DNA from: an uncultured Bacteroidales bacterium
Lineage (GTDB): Bacteria > Bacteroidota > Bacteroidia > Bacteroidales > UBA932
NCBI GenBank assembly: GCA_946999645.1
Contig: CAMQDS010000002.1
Location: forward strand, 124,001-188,000
DNA length: 64,000 nt
Direction: 5' to 3'
Shown here: positions 8,540-17,807 of the stretch, piece by piece
Layout of the letters: every line of letters begins with the position of its first letter
Position numbering within the stretch: the stretch's first letter is position 1
Program-made: the position numbers and the translations under genes
The notes under the pieces: generated by a model
What the model was told of the DNA's origin: nothing
The model's input: the letters and a program-made list of their open reading frames with translations, nothing else
Databases searched by the model: none

Positions 8540-11305
8540 ATGGATTACGATTTTAAAAGCATTGAAAAAAAGTGGCAGCATTATTGGGCTGAAAATCATA
8601 TATTTAAGGTAAGTGAAGATTTGTCAAAGCCTAAGTATTATGTACTGGATATGTTCCCATATCCGTCAGGTGCAGGTCTGCATGTTGGTCATCCTTTAGG
8701 ATATATTTCAAGTGATATATTTTCACGATACAAACGCCTAAAAGGTTTCAATGTATTACATCCTATGGGATATGATGCCTTTGGTCTGCCTGCAGAGCAA
8801 TATGCTATCCAAACTGGACAACATCCAGAAAAAACTACAATGATTAATATTGCGAGGTATAGGGAGCAGCTGGATAGGATTGGTTTTTCGTATGATACCG
8901 ATAGGGAAATTGTTACATGTAATCCTAATTATTACAAATGGACACAGTGGGCATTTCTTAAAATGTTTGAAAGTTATTACAGTAAAACATTGGATAAGGC
9001 AAGACCTATCTCTGAACTTATATCTGCATTTGAAAAAAATGGTACAGAAGGGGTGAACGTATGTTGTGGGGAAGATTTAAGTTTCACTGCAAAAGACTGG
9101 AACTCTTTTTCCGAGGAGCAAAAGTCAAAAATTTTGATGAATTATAGAATTGCATATCAGGGTGAAACTTCGGTAAACTGGTGTCCTGGCTTAGGTACTG
9201 TTTTAGCAAATGATGAGGTTAAAGACGGTCTTTCTGTTAGAGGTGGTTTTCCTGTTGAGCAGAAAAAGATGTTGCAATGGCAGTTGAGGGTTTCTGCATA
9301 CGCACAAAGGCTGCTTGACTGTTTGGATAAGTTGGAGTGGAGCGATTCTTTGAAAGAGATGCAGCGCAACTGGATTGGCCGTTCTTGTGGTACTGAGGTG
9401 ATTTTCAAAGTATTGTCAGGAAATAAGGAGAAAGATGTAACTATTTTTACAACAAGAGTAGATACCATATTCGGAGTTACATTTATGGTTTTAGCGCCTG
9501 AAAGTGATTTAGTTAGCGATTTGGTAACTCCTGAACACAAGAAAGAAGTTGAGGAATATTTGTCTTATGTACGTAAAAAGACAGAGAGGGAGAGAATCTC
9601 ACAGACTAAGGTAGTAACAGGGGTGTTTACAGGTTCTTATGGTATTAATCCTCTTACAGGAAATAAAATTCCAGTTTGGATTTCAGAATATGTTTTATCT
9701 GGCTATGGAACAGGTGCAATTATGGCTGTTCCTGCACATGATAGCAGAGATTATGCTTTTGCCAAAAAGTTCAATCTCCCTATTGTCCCTATTATTGAGG
9801 GCTGTGATATAAGTACGGAAAGCTTCGATGCAAAGGAAGGTAAAATGTGCAATTCTGGCTTCTTGAATGGTATGGAAGTGAAAGAGGCAATTAATGCAGC
9901 CATTGAATATGTTGAGAAAAATGGATTGGGACATAGAAAAGTAAATTATAGGTTGAGGGATGCCATATTTTCACGTCAAAGATATTGGGGTGAACCTTTC
10001 CCTATCTATTATAAGGATGGTATACCGACGGCTATACCTATCGATAAGTTACCTGTAACTTTGCCAGAAATTGATGAGTTTAAGCCTACAGAGACTGGAG
10101 AACCTCCTTTGGCTCGAGCAAAGAATTGGACTTATGAGGGGTATCCAATGGAAACCTGTACTATGCCGGGATTTGCAGGCTCAAGTGCATATTTCCTAAG
10201 GTATATGGATCCTGATAACAATGATGCTCTTGTAAGTAAAAAAGCAAATGAATACTGGAAGAACGTGGATTTGTATGTAGGAGGAACAGAGCATGCTACT
10301 GGGCATCTTATTTATTCCAGATTCTGGAATAAATTTTTGTACGATCTTGGTTATATATGTGAAGATGAGCCTTTTAAAAAACTTGTAAACCAAGGTATGA
10401 TACAGGGCAGATCTAATTTTGTATATAGAATTGTTGGTACTAATAAGTTTGTATCTCTCGGACTTAAAGACAAGTATGAAACCACTCAAATTCATGTGGA
10501 TATTAATATAGTTCATAATGACAGATTGGATACGGTTGCGTTTAAGGCGAGCAGACCTGAGTATGCCGATGCCGAGTTTGTACTTGAAAATGGAGAATAT
10601 GTGTGTGGTTGGGCTGTGGAGAAGATGAGTAAATCTATGTTCAATGTAGTTAATCCTGATGATATTTGTGATAACTATGGAGCAGATACTCTCAGATTAT
10701 ATGAAATGTTCCTTGGTCCTATAGAACAGTCAAAACCGTGGGATACAAAAGGTATAGATGGAGTGAACAGATTTCTCAGAAAATTCTGGAGACTTTTCTA
10801 TGATGGAGATAAGATGATTGTAAATGATGAGAAAGCTTCGGAGGAAGAATTGAAGATACTTCACAAATTGATAGCAAAGGAACAAGCTGATATAGAAGTT
10901 TTTTCATTTAATACCACGATAAGTGCATTTATGATTGCAGTAAATTCACTTACAGAACTAAGGTGCAATAAGAAAGAAATTTTACAGCCTTTGGTAATTA
11001 TGTTGTCTCCGTTTGCTCCACATATAACAGAGCAATTATGGCACGACTTAGGCAATGATACAAGTGTCGCAAATGCCTCATATCCAGAATATATTAAATC
11101 TTATACTGTTGAGGATAATGCTGTCTATGCAGTGTCTTTTAACGGTAAAACAAGGTTTACAGTCAATCTTTCAAAATCATTGGAAAATGAAGAGGTAAGG
11201 AACCGCGTTCTTGCAATGCCAGAGACTGAAAAATATATGGAAGGAAGGTCAATAGTAAAAGTAATAGTTGTTACAGGAAAAATAATAAATATAGTGTTGA
11301 AATAA
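8540..11305 (+). CDS. leuS: Leucyl-tRNA synthetase
   Basis: Class Ia synthetase charging tRNA-Leu; 921 residues, normal length. HVGH (HIGH motif) at 48-51 and KMSKS at 695-699. The CP1 editing domain is recognised by TTRVDTIFGVTF and the GTGAIMAVPAHDSRDYAFA block. The start is the ATG at 8540, which matches the usual N-terminus (MDYDFKSIEKKWQHYW); an upstream in-frame ATG at 8474 lies inside the preceding gene and is rejected. The first YitT gene starts one nucleotide after its stop, so the two are likely co-transcribed. Confidence 0.97.
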   Translation: MDYDFKSIEKKWQHYWAENHIFKVSEDLSKPKYYVLDMFPYPSGAGLHVGHPLGYISSDIFSRYKRLKGFNVLHPMGYDAFGLPAEQYAIQTGQHPEKTTMINIARYREQLDRIGFSYDTDREIVTCNPNYYKWTQWAFLKMFESYYSKTLDKARPISELISAFEKNGTEGVNVCCGEDLSFTAKDWNSFSEEQKSKILMNYRIAYQGETSVNWCPGLGTVLANDEVKDGLSVRGGFPVEQKKMLQWQLRVSAYAQRLLDCLDKLEWSDSLKEMQRNWIGRSCGTEVIFKVLSGNKEKDVTIFTTRVDTIFGVTFMVLAPESDLVSDLVTPEHKKEVEEYLSYVRKKTERERISQTKVVTGVFTGSYGINPLTGNKIPVWISEYVLSGYGTGAIMAVPAHDSRDYAFAKKFNLPIVPIIEGCDISTESFDAKEGKMCNSGFLNGMEVKEAINAAIEYVEKNGLGHRKVNYRLRDAIFSRQRYWGEPFPIYYKDGIPTAIPIDKLPVTLPEIDEFKPTETGEPPLARAKNWTYEGYPMETCTMPGFAGSSAYFLRYMDPDNNDALVSKKANEYWKNVDLYVGGTEHATGHLIYSRFWNKFLYDLGYICEDEPFKKLVNQGMIQGRSNFVYRIVGTNKFVSLGLKDKYETTQIHVDINIVHNDRLDTVAFKASRPEYADAEFVLENGEYVCGWAVEKMSKSMFNVVNPDDICDNYGADTLRLYEMFLGPIEQSKPWDTKGIDGVNRFLRKFWRLFYDGDKMIVNDEKASEEELKILHKLIAKEQADIEVFSFNTTISAFMIAVNSLTELRCNKKEILQPLVIMLSPFAPHITEQLWHDLGNDTSVANASYPEYIKSYTVEDNAVYAVSFNGKTRFTVNLSKSLENEEVRNRVLAMPETEKYMEGRSIVKVIVVTGKIINIVLK

Positions 11306-11306
11306 T

Positions 11307-12236
11307 ATGACTGCGAGGAAACTATTTGAAACTCTAAAAGAATATATCATATTGTCTTTTGGAACGCTCATGTATTGTTTGGCATGGGAATCGTTTCTTA
11401 TACCTAATAATGTTGCAAGTGGAGGATTGACAGGTCTTTGTACAATTATCCAGTTTGCCACGCAGGGGTTCATACCTGTTTCATATTCTTTTATAGTTCT
11501 CAATGTCATACTGTTGGCAATAGCTTTTTTTGTCTTGGGAAGAGGTTTTGGATTTAAAACAATATATTGTATTCTACTTTCTGCGATTCTGTTTGAAGTT
11601 CTCCCACAGTTTACTTTCTTGAAATCTATACCAGGAGAACCATTATATATAAATGAAAAAGTCCTTATTCCTCTTATAGGAGGTCTTATGGAGGCAGTAG
11701 GAATAGGTCTTATAATACATTACGGGGGAAGTACGGGGGGAACAGATATAGTCGCTTTGATTGTTAATAAGTTCTGGCCAGTATCTCCAGGAAAGACTTA
11801 TTTGTATACTGACTTATTTATCATATCATCAATTATTTTTCTTCCAGGTAAAACAGTTCAGGATATGGTTTATGGCTATATAGCCATGGTAACTTTTTCT
11901 TATATGGTTGATTTTGTGCTTCTTGGAAGAAAGTCAACCGTACAGGTTCTGATATTTTCACAACACTATGATAAGATTGCTGATTATATTATGAAGGATA
12001 TGGATAGGGGAGTGACTGCAATAAAATCTATAGGTTGGTATACAAAGCAAGATAAAAGTGTACTTTTGGTATTGGTAAGAAAAACACAACTTGCAGAACT
12101 GACCAAAGCTGTAAAGACATTAGATAAAAATGCTTTCATAAGTGTTTCACCTGCAAGCAGTGTATATGGCGAAGGGTTTGAAGAGATAAAGACAGGGGTT
12201 GATTCTAAAATAGTTAAAACAGATAAAAACAATTAA
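11307..12236 (+). CDS. YitT-family membrane protein (copy 1)
   Basis: 309 residues. The N-terminal two-thirds hold about five to six transmembrane helices of the YitT_membrane (DUF161) type, with the family's LIPNNVASGGLTGL and GLIIHYGGSTGGTDIVA motifs. The C-terminus is a soluble DUF2179 domain of about 80 residues (MDRGVTAIKSIGWYTKQDK). The transported substrate is not established for the family. It starts one nucleotide after leuS and is followed by a paralogue 2 nt later. Confidence 0.9.
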   Translation: MTARKLFETLKEYIILSFGTLMYCLAWESFLIPNNVASGGLTGLCTIIQFATQGFIPVSYSFIVLNVILLAIAFFVLGRGFGFKTIYCILLSAILFEVLPQFTFLKSIPGEPLYINEKVLIPLIGGLMEAVGIGLIIHYGGSTGGTDIVALIVNKFWPVSPGKTYLYTDLFIISSIIFLPGKTVQDMVYGYIAMVTFSYMVDFVLLGRKSTVQVLIFSQHYDKIADYIMKDMDRGVTAIKSIGWYTKQDKSVLLVLVRKTQLAELTKAVKTLDKNAFISVSPASSVYGEGFEEIKTGVDSKIVKTDKNN

Positions 12237-12238
12237 TT

Positions 12239-13222
12239 ATGCCGCTATTAAAAACAAATTTTTGGGATTTGTCAAAGGAGTATATTATTCTTACTTTGGG
12301 CATCCTTATGTATGTAGTAGGGTGGGTTATCTTCCTTGTTCCTAATAATCTTGTAGGTGGCGGAGCTTCAGGTATCAGTTCTATAATACAATATGCTACA
12401 GGTATTAAGATGGGATATACCTATTTTGTCTTGAATGCTGTTTTGCTTCTTATAGCCTTTGCTATAATGGGTACTGGATTTGGTGCAAAAACAATATATG
12501 CCATTATTCTTGCTTCTGTAGGACTTAATCTCCTTCAATCCATTATTCCTTATGAATTTATAAGTGTACTCTCTTTTCAAAACGGAAAATTGATGTCCAC
12601 TATCATGGGGGGAATAATGTCTGGTATCGGAATAGGTATGTCTATATCTGTAGGGGGTAGTTCTGGGGGTACTGATATAATTGCTATGATTGTGAATAAG
12701 TACCATAATATTTCTCCGGGACGAATGATTTTGTCTATGGATGTGGTTATTATATTGTCTTCTCTTTTTGTTCCTTCATATACCGCAGATGGAATCTTAG
12801 TGGCATTTTCTGACAAGATTACTACGGTAGTCTATGGTCTTATACTTGTAACTTTGAATGGATTTGTCATAGATATGTATCTATCTGGGGCAAAGCAGTC
12901 TGCACAAGTCTTTATCATGTCACGAAAGTATGAAATGATTGCTGATACCATTACGAATGAAATGCATCGTGGAGTTACAATGTTGTATTCTAAGGGATGG
13001 TATTCCAAACAGGACAGCAATATAGTAATGGTTATAGTTAGGCAGGCGGATCTTAATATTCTGCTCAAGTATGTGAAAATGATTGATCCAGATGCCTTTT
13101 TATCAGTTTCCAATGTTGCTGGTGTCTACGGAAAAGGCTTTGATGTAATAAAAGTTGCTAAAAAGAAAGAAATAAAACCTGCAAAAAATAATATGGGAGA
13201 AAATATCTCAAAGAATGTTTGA
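12239..13222 (+). CDS. YitT-family membrane protein (copy 2)
   Basis: 327 residues, a paralogue of the preceding gene with the same layout: membrane domain with FLVPNNLVGGGASGI and the GGSSGGTDIIAM motif, then a DUF2179 domain (MHRGVTMLYSKGWYSKQDS). The two copies are clearly diverged at protein level, so this is an old duplication that may give a heteromeric transporter or two specificities. Its TGA overlaps the ATG of the PAP2 gene by one base, suggesting translational coupling. Confidence 0.9.
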   Translation: MPLLKTNFWDLSKEYIILTLGILMYVVGWVIFLVPNNLVGGGASGISSIIQYATGIKMGYTYFVLNAVLLLIAFAIMGTGFGAKTIYAIILASVGLNLLQSIIPYEFISVLSFQNGKLMSTIMGGIMSGIGIGMSISVGGSSGGTDIIAMIVNKYHNISPGRMILSMDVVIILSSLFVPSYTADGILVAFSDKITTVVYGLILVTLNGFVIDMYLSGAKQSAQVFIMSRKYEMIADTITNEMHRGVTMLYSKGWYSKQDSNIVMVIVRQADLNILLKYVKMIDPDAFLSVSNVAGVYGKGFDVIKVAKKKEIKPAKNNMGENISKNV

Positions 13223-13977
13223 TGCATCGATTCTTTTCTATAGTACTGATATTTTTTTTGTCTGTTCCAACAGGTGTTTTAGGTAAGGATAAGAGTAATG
13301 CTTCTGATTCTACTCATACCTTTGAGTGTCGTGATGTGGTTTTACCTCTTATGATGGTTACTGCGGCTTCTACAGGCTTGTATACTAATACTGTAAAAAA
13401 CTTCAACTGGGATGTCCGTGATGCGGCTTCTACCCTAAGCAAGGGAGTTCCAATTAAAGCGGATGATTATGTTCAATATCTTCCAGTTGTTGCGTATATG
13501 GGGTTGGATTTTGCTACAGGAAATGCAAGGCACAGTTTACTTGATAGAACCATCATTACAACCACCTCTTATCTCGCAATGGGCGTAATGGTAAATACTA
13601 TTAAATATACAGTTAGGGAATTAAGACCTGATGGCAGTACCCGTAATTCATTTCCTTCGGGACATTCTGCTACTGCTTTTATGGGGGCAGAACTCGTAAG
13701 AATAGAATATGGAGGACTTTATGGTGCAGGTGCTTATGCTATTGCCTGTGGTATAGGATTTCTACGTATTTATAACAATAGACACTGGGCTACAGATGTA
13801 TTAGCAGGAGCAGGAATTGGCATTTTAAGTGCAAGAATAGGTTATTGGATGCTGCCTTTAAACAAAAAACTGTTTAAACCTGGTAAATCTTCTAAAAGAA
13901 GTTTGGTGTTAATGGCTGCACCTGCCTATGAACCTTTATCAGGTGCTTATGGAGCGGCAGTGTCGCTTAGTTTCTAA
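13222..13977 (+). CDS. Exported PAP2-family phosphatase
   Basis: 251 residues with a signal peptide (about 1-21). All three PAP2 signature motifs are present: KYTVRELRP (K-x6-RP), PSGHS, and the R-x5-HWATD block with the catalytic His. The family removes phosphate from lipid phosphates such as undecaprenyl pyrophosphate, phosphatidate or lipid A, at or outside the inner membrane. The alternating hydrophobic C-terminal end (AYGAAVSLSF) looks like a beta strand and may mark outer-membrane association. Start chosen at the ATG overlapping the YitT stop. The substrate cannot be read from the sequence. Confidence 0.88.
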   Translation: MHRFFSIVLIFFLSVPTGVLGKDKSNASDSTHTFECRDVVLPLMMVTAASTGLYTNTVKNFNWDVRDAASTLSKGVPIKADDYVQYLPVVAYMGLDFATGNARHSLLDRTIITTTSYLAMGVMVNTIKYTVRELRPDGSTRNSFPSGHSATAFMGAELVRIEYGGLYGAGAYAIACGIGFLRIYNNRHWATDVLAGAGIGILSARIGYWMLPLNKKLFKPGKSSKRSLVLMAAPAYEPLSGAYGAAVSLSF

Positions 13978-13980
13978 TTT

Positions 13981-14853
13981 TTATTCTATATATCTATTAA
14001 AGAAATTCCATACTTCACCACAGGTGTCCATATCTTTTTCTGCCCATGAATGTCCGCCTCCGCATACTTCAAAAAGTAGTACTTCACATTCTGGACCTGT
14101 CCCATTCAATTTTTTACCACCTGTATAAGTATGTAGAATTACCTTATGTCTTTTTATAGGAAGATCGCTTAAAACTTCATACTTGCATTTATTTGCAGCA
14201 ATTAAATAACTTATACTTACAGGAACAGACTGATACTCGCCCCAACCTCCTTTATTGAGAGGATCACCATACCATTTTGATGTCTTATCGGCTGTGCCAT
14301 GAACTTCCATAAATGGAATAGGATATTTATAGTTTCTGTCCATATTGCTAAGCGTCAGACCTGCTATTGATGCTATGGCTTTGAACATTTTAGGACGTTT
14401 CATTGCCATAAGATAGCACATTTCTCCTCCGTTAGACATACCAGTAAGGAATGTATTTTTTCTACTGAGGTGATATTTTTTTTGAAGATGTCTTACTAAT
14501 CTACATAAATATGCAACATCGTTCTGTTTGCAGTCTTTATGAAAGGGATAACCTACATTCCAAAATCGCTTGCCCTTGAAATCCTTACTTCCTTGTGCAT
14601 AACACACAACAAAGCCGTATTCATCGGCAAGATCCATAAACCTTGTCTTGCCTTTTGTTGCAGAACTTCCGTAACCGTGAAGGACAAGTACTAATGGAGC
14701 ATTATTTTTAATATTGTCCGGTCGATATAAATAATATTCTCTCTCTGTATTATGATATTTAATGAATTGTTTTTCACATCTATCAATAACACCCTGTGCC
14801 TTAGTTTGGAGAGCAAAAAATAGTATTAAAGGAATTAAAATTAATCTTTTCAT
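13981..14853 (-). CDS. Secreted alpha/beta-hydrolase esterase (PHB depolymerase/feruloyl esterase-like, LpqC family)
   Basis: 290 residues with a signal peptide ending near KAQG. The fold markers are the oxyanion stretch LVLHGYGSSA, the nucleophile elbow GMSNGG, an acid in HGTADK, and the catalytic His in GGGHSWAEKDMDTC near the C-terminus. This family cleaves ester-linked acyl or hydroxycinnamate groups, and distant members depolymerise polyhydroxybutyrate; the true substrate here is unknown. Convergent with the PAP2 gene. Upstream on the minus strand is a TAACTTTG -7 box (14881-14874). Confidence 0.85.
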   Translation of the reverse strand: MKRLILIPLILFFALQTKAQGVIDRCEKQFIKYHNTEREYYLYRPDNIKNNAPLVLVLHGYGSSATKGKTRFMDLADEYGFVVCYAQGSKDFKGKRFWNVGYPFHKDCKQNDVAYLCRLVRHLQKKYHLSRKNTFLTGMSNGGEMCYLMAMKRPKMFKAIASIAGLTLSNMDRNYKYPIPFMEVHGTADKTSKWYGDPLNKGGWGEYQSVPVSISYLIAANKCKYEVLSDLPIKRHKVILHTYTGGKKLNGTGPECEVLLFEVCGGGHSWAEKDMDTCGEVWNFFNRYIE

Positions 14854-14924
14854 TGTAATACATCTTTGTTATACAAAGTTAATATATTTATGGTTCAATA
14901 TGAGTAATCCAGTTTTTAAAAAAA

Positions 14925-14955
14925 TTTGCGATGTTAAAAATCTATAGTATCTTTG
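14925..14955 (+). promoter_or_regulatory. Promoter of the nucleobase salvage operon
   Basis: TTTG at 14925-14928, 19-nt spacer, TATCTTTG at 14948-14955: an exact Bacteroides consensus. It predicts a 5' leader of about 120 nt before uraA. Confidence 0.75.
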
Positions 14956-14959
14956 CAGC

Positions 14960-15065
14960 ATCTTAAAAATAAGGTATGTCGCTTTACAAGCATAAAAAAG
15001 ATAATTTTTTAGTAATACAGATATAAGAGTTGTATAGGGCTTCGGTACATGGTACTCGGAGCCTT
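14960..15065 (+). promoter_or_regulatory. Structured 5' leader of uraA with terminator-like hairpin
   Basis: Between the promoter and the uraA ATG (15084) the leader can fold an upstream element closed by ATCTT (14960-14964) and AAGAT (14998-15002), with an inner GCTT-tac-AAGC hairpin. Downstream is a strong hairpin at 15036-15065 (AGGGCTTCGGTAC paired with GTACTCGGAGCCTT, one bulged T) followed by ATTATTTTT, which resembles an intrinsic terminator. CTTTACAA (14982-14989) could instead pair with TTGTATAG (15030-15037) next to the terminator stem. No known purine riboswitch core is present. An attenuation mechanism is inferred. Confidence 0.45.
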
Positions 15066-15083
15066 ATTATTTTTAATTAAGGT

Positions 15084-16430
15084 ATGAAGAACTCTCAAGC
15101 AATTTATGACGCCAAGGTTTTAGGAAAAGGCAAGGTATTGGTCTTAGGGTTGCAACATATGTTTGCAATGTTTGGTGCGACAGTATTGGTACCTGTTATT
15201 ACAGGTCTGTCGATGTCTGCAACTCTGCTTTTTGCAGGTATAGGAACTCTTATTTTCCATTTTTGTACAAAATTTAAGGTTCCTGCTTTTCTCGGTTCTT
15301 CTTTTGCCTTTCTCGGTGGTTATGCTACTGTTGTGCAGATTGGGCAGGCTAATGGTCTTACTGCTGCCGAGGCTCTTCCATATGCTTGCATAGGTGTCTT
15401 CTTTGCAGGCCTGATATATTTTATACTTGCAGGTCTTTTTGCAGTATTCGGAGCAAAAAAAGTCATGAGATTTTTTCCTCCGATAGTGACTGGACCTATA
15501 ATAATAGCAATAGGGCTGACACTTTCTGGTTCTGCAATTAACAACTGTACAAGTAATTGGTGGATTGCACTTTTGGCAATGGCAATAATAATTGTCTGCA
15601 ATATATGGGGTAAGGGAATGATAAAGATAATTCCTATATTGTTAGGAGTTTTGGGATCTTATATTGTTGCTTCTGCTTTTAATTTATGTGATTTTTCTAA
15701 GGTGAGTGAGGCGGCATGGATAGGTTTACCGTTTAAGATGGAAAATACTGCATTTTCGGTCTTTCATAATCCTAAATGGGGCTTGATTTTATCAGCAATA
15801 ATTGCAATAATACCTATTTCTTTTGCTACAATGATGGAACATATAGGGGATATTTGTGCCATTTCATCTACTACTGGTGAAAATTATCTTGCTAATCCAG
15901 GACTTCACAGGACACTTATCGGTGATGGTCTTGCAACTGCTGTCGCTTCTTTATTTGGGGCTCCAGCAAATACTACATATGGAGAAAATACAGGAGTGTT
16001 AAATCTTACGAAAGTCTATGATCCTATGGTGGTTAGGATTGCTGCAATTTTTTCAATTATCTTGTCTTTTTGTCCTAAATTTTCTGCAATAATAGGCTGT
16101 ATGCCTACAGCAACTATAGGAGGAGTTTCATTGATCCTTTACGGTATGATTTCGGCCGTTGGAGTACGTAATGTGGTGGAAAATCAAGTGGATTTTACAT
16201 CTTCAAGAAATGTATTGATTGCTGCACTTATACTTGTATTGTCCATAGGAATAAAGTATGGGGCTGGAGATAGTGTTTCACTAGGCTTCACTTCTTTGTC
16301 AGGGCTTGCAGTTGCCGCTATTGTTGGGATAGTTTTGAATGCTGTCCTTCCTGGAAAGGATTACGAATTTGGTAAAAATAAACTTGGGGATACTTCAGTG
16401 AATTTTGAAGTGAACCGTGTGGAAGAGTAG
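15084..16430 (+). CDS. uraA: Uracil permease (NCS2 family)
   Basis: Inner-membrane proton symporter for uracil; 448 residues, with hydrophobic segments along the whole length as expected for the 14-helix NCS2 fold. UraA-specific blocks are visible: MMEHIGD, NPGLHRTLIGDG, and NTTYGENTGV, whose Glu is a substrate-binding residue in UraA, and GGVSLILYGMI. First gene of a four-gene nucleobase operon, preceded by a strong promoter and a structured leader. apt follows 7 nt later. A xanthine specificity is less likely given the GENTGV block. Confidence 0.92.
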   Translation: MKNSQAIYDAKVLGKGKVLVLGLQHMFAMFGATVLVPVITGLSMSATLLFAGIGTLIFHFCTKFKVPAFLGSSFAFLGGYATVVQIGQANGLTAAEALPYACIGVFFAGLIYFILAGLFAVFGAKKVMRFFPPIVTGPIIIAIGLTLSGSAINNCTSNWWIALLAMAIIIVCNIWGKGMIKIIPILLGVLGSYIVASAFNLCDFSKVSEAAWIGLPFKMENTAFSVFHNPKWGLILSAIIAIIPISFATMMEHIGDICAISSTTGENYLANPGLHRTLIGDGLATAVASLFGAPANTTYGENTGVLNLTKVYDPMVVRIAAIFSIILSFCPKFSAIIGCMPTATIGGVSLILYGMISAVGVRNVVENQVDFTSSRNVLIAALILVLSIGIKYGAGDSVSLGFTSLSGLAVAAIVGIVLNAVLPGKDYEFGKNKLGDTSVNFEVNRVEE

Positions 16431-16437
16431 AAGGATA

Positions 16438-16962
16438 ATGGAAAAGTCAAAGTTTATATCTCGTCTTAGGACAGTTCCTGATTTTCCTGTTAAGGGTATA
16501 TTGTTTTACGATATAACGACACTTTTGAGTGATTCAGAAACTTTAAGTGAAATCTTAAATATGCTTTATGATTTGTATAAGGATAAGGGAATTACTAAGG
16601 TTGTCGGGCTTGAATCTCGTGGATTTATATTAGGGGCTGCTTTGGCTATTAAGCTTGGGGCAGGCTTTGTACCTATTCGTAAGCCTGGAAAGCTTCCTTA
16701 TGACAAATTTACTGAATCATATGAAAAAGAATATGGTACAGATACCATTGAAATTCATCAAGATGCTATATTAAAAGATGACGTGGTGCTTATTCATGAC
16801 GATCTACTTGCAACAGGAGGCTCTGCGGCAGCAGCAATACGATTGATAAAGAAATTTCACCCCAAAAAGATATATGCTAATTTTATAATAGAACTTACCG
16901 AGTTAAATGGAATGTCCTTTTTGCCCGATGATGTAGAGAAAACTTCACTATTACAACTTTAA
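16438..16962 (+). CDS. apt: Adenine phosphoribosyltransferase
   Basis: Converts adenine and PRPP to AMP and pyrophosphate in the cytosol (purine salvage). 174 residues from the ATG at 16438; an ATG at 16417 would overlap uraA. The N-terminal FPVKGILFYDITTLL block and the PRPP-binding loop VVLIHDDLLATGGSAAA are diagnostic. It lies 7 nt behind uraA, so the operon couples base import with salvage. Confidence 0.95.
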   Translation: MEKSKFISRLRTVPDFPVKGILFYDITTLLSDSETLSEILNMLYDLYKDKGITKVVGLESRGFILGAALAIKLGAGFVPIRKPGKLPYDKFTESYEKEYGTDTIEIHQDAILKDDVVLIHDDLLATGGSAAAAIRLIKKFHPKKIYANFIIELTELNGMSFLPDDVEKTSLLQL

Positions 16963-16994
16963 TTTATTATATATAAGTTCATAAATTACATTTT

Positions 16995-17795
16995 ATGTCT
17001 AAAAAAATCATTTTTGCTGTTTCAGCAGCATTGTTTGCATTTGCTCAAGGAGCGAGTGCCAGAACCAATCTTCAAACTTTCTACGATTTTGGATCTGATC
17101 GTGGTCATGTAACAACAACACTTGAAGGCTTTTACTCAGATAAGTGGGGTAATACTTTCTTCTTCGTAGACCATGATTATAATTCCAGAACCGAAAAAAA
17201 TCGTGTATATGCTCCAAGTGGTACTTATATGGAGATAGCACGTTGCCTGAATTTCTGGCAGTCCTCTAAACTCTCACCTCTAAGTCTTCAAGTAGAATAT
17301 AACGGAGGTGTATATAACGGGTTTACCATTAACAATGCTTTTCTTACAGGTATTGATTACTTTGTTCACAGCAGTGATTTTAAAAATACATTTAATTTTA
17401 AACTCTTATATAAATATATAAATTACGCTGGCGCAAAGACTATTGAAGGAAAAAATAGTTTCAGTAAAGTTCCACTTCAATTTACTTTTGTGTGGGGTAT
17501 GCAAGATCTTTTCAATGTTAAAGGTTTGAGCTTCAGTGGATTTGCTGATTTTTGGTGTGAGAGTCATACGGTTTGTCCTATAATTAAAGACAAAAGTAAA
17601 GGATATAGGGATTGGACTAAGGCAAAGACTTCGGATTTTGTATTCCTTTCAGAACCGCAGTTATGGTATAATGTAGGTCAGTTCTTTGGTGTAGAAAATC
17701 TTAATCTTGGTGGAGAACTTGAACTTTCTTATGATTTTGGTACAGGAATGGGCTTTTGCGCTCGCCCATGTCTTGGTTTTAAGTGGGTATTCTAA
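16995..17795 (+). CDS. DUF5020 outer-membrane protein, Tsx-like nucleoside channel
   Basis: 266 residues with a signal peptide (about 1-22, ending GASA). The rest is alternating hydrophobic/aromatic sequence typical of a 10-14 strand barrel, ending in GFKWVF with the C-terminal aromatic needed for barrel insertion. The DFGSDRGHVTTTLEGFYSDKWG opening is typical of DUF5020, a Bacteroidota family distantly related to the nucleoside channel Tsx. Position between apt and a purine permease supports nucleoside or nucleobase passage across the outer membrane; this is inference from context. Confidence 0.75.
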   Translation: MSKKIIFAVSAALFAFAQGASARTNLQTFYDFGSDRGHVTTTLEGFYSDKWGNTFFFVDHDYNSRTEKNRVYAPSGTYMEIARCLNFWQSSKLSPLSLQVEYNGGVYNGFTINNAFLTGIDYFVHSSDFKNTFNFKLLYKYINYAGAKTIEGKNSFSKVPLQFTFVWGMQDLFNVKGLSFSGFADFWCESHTVCPIIKDKSKGYRDWTKAKTSDFVFLSEPQLWYNVGQFFGVENLNLGGELELSYDFGTGMGFCARPCLGFKWVF

Positions 17796-17807
17796 ATTGT
17801 GTAAGCT

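Noticed and set aside
8474..8540. Longer N-terminus for LeuS
   Set aside because: The extra segment overlaps the TonB_C gene and has no match to the usual start of the family; the ATG at 8540 fits.
11307..13222. Assembly duplication giving two YitT genes
   Set aside because: The copies differ throughout at DNA and protein level, so they are genuine paralogues.
14960..15083. Purine riboswitch upstream of the nucleobase operon
   Set aside because: None of the conserved core strings of the purine riboswitch junction was found in the leader; it is reported only as an uncharacterised structured leader.
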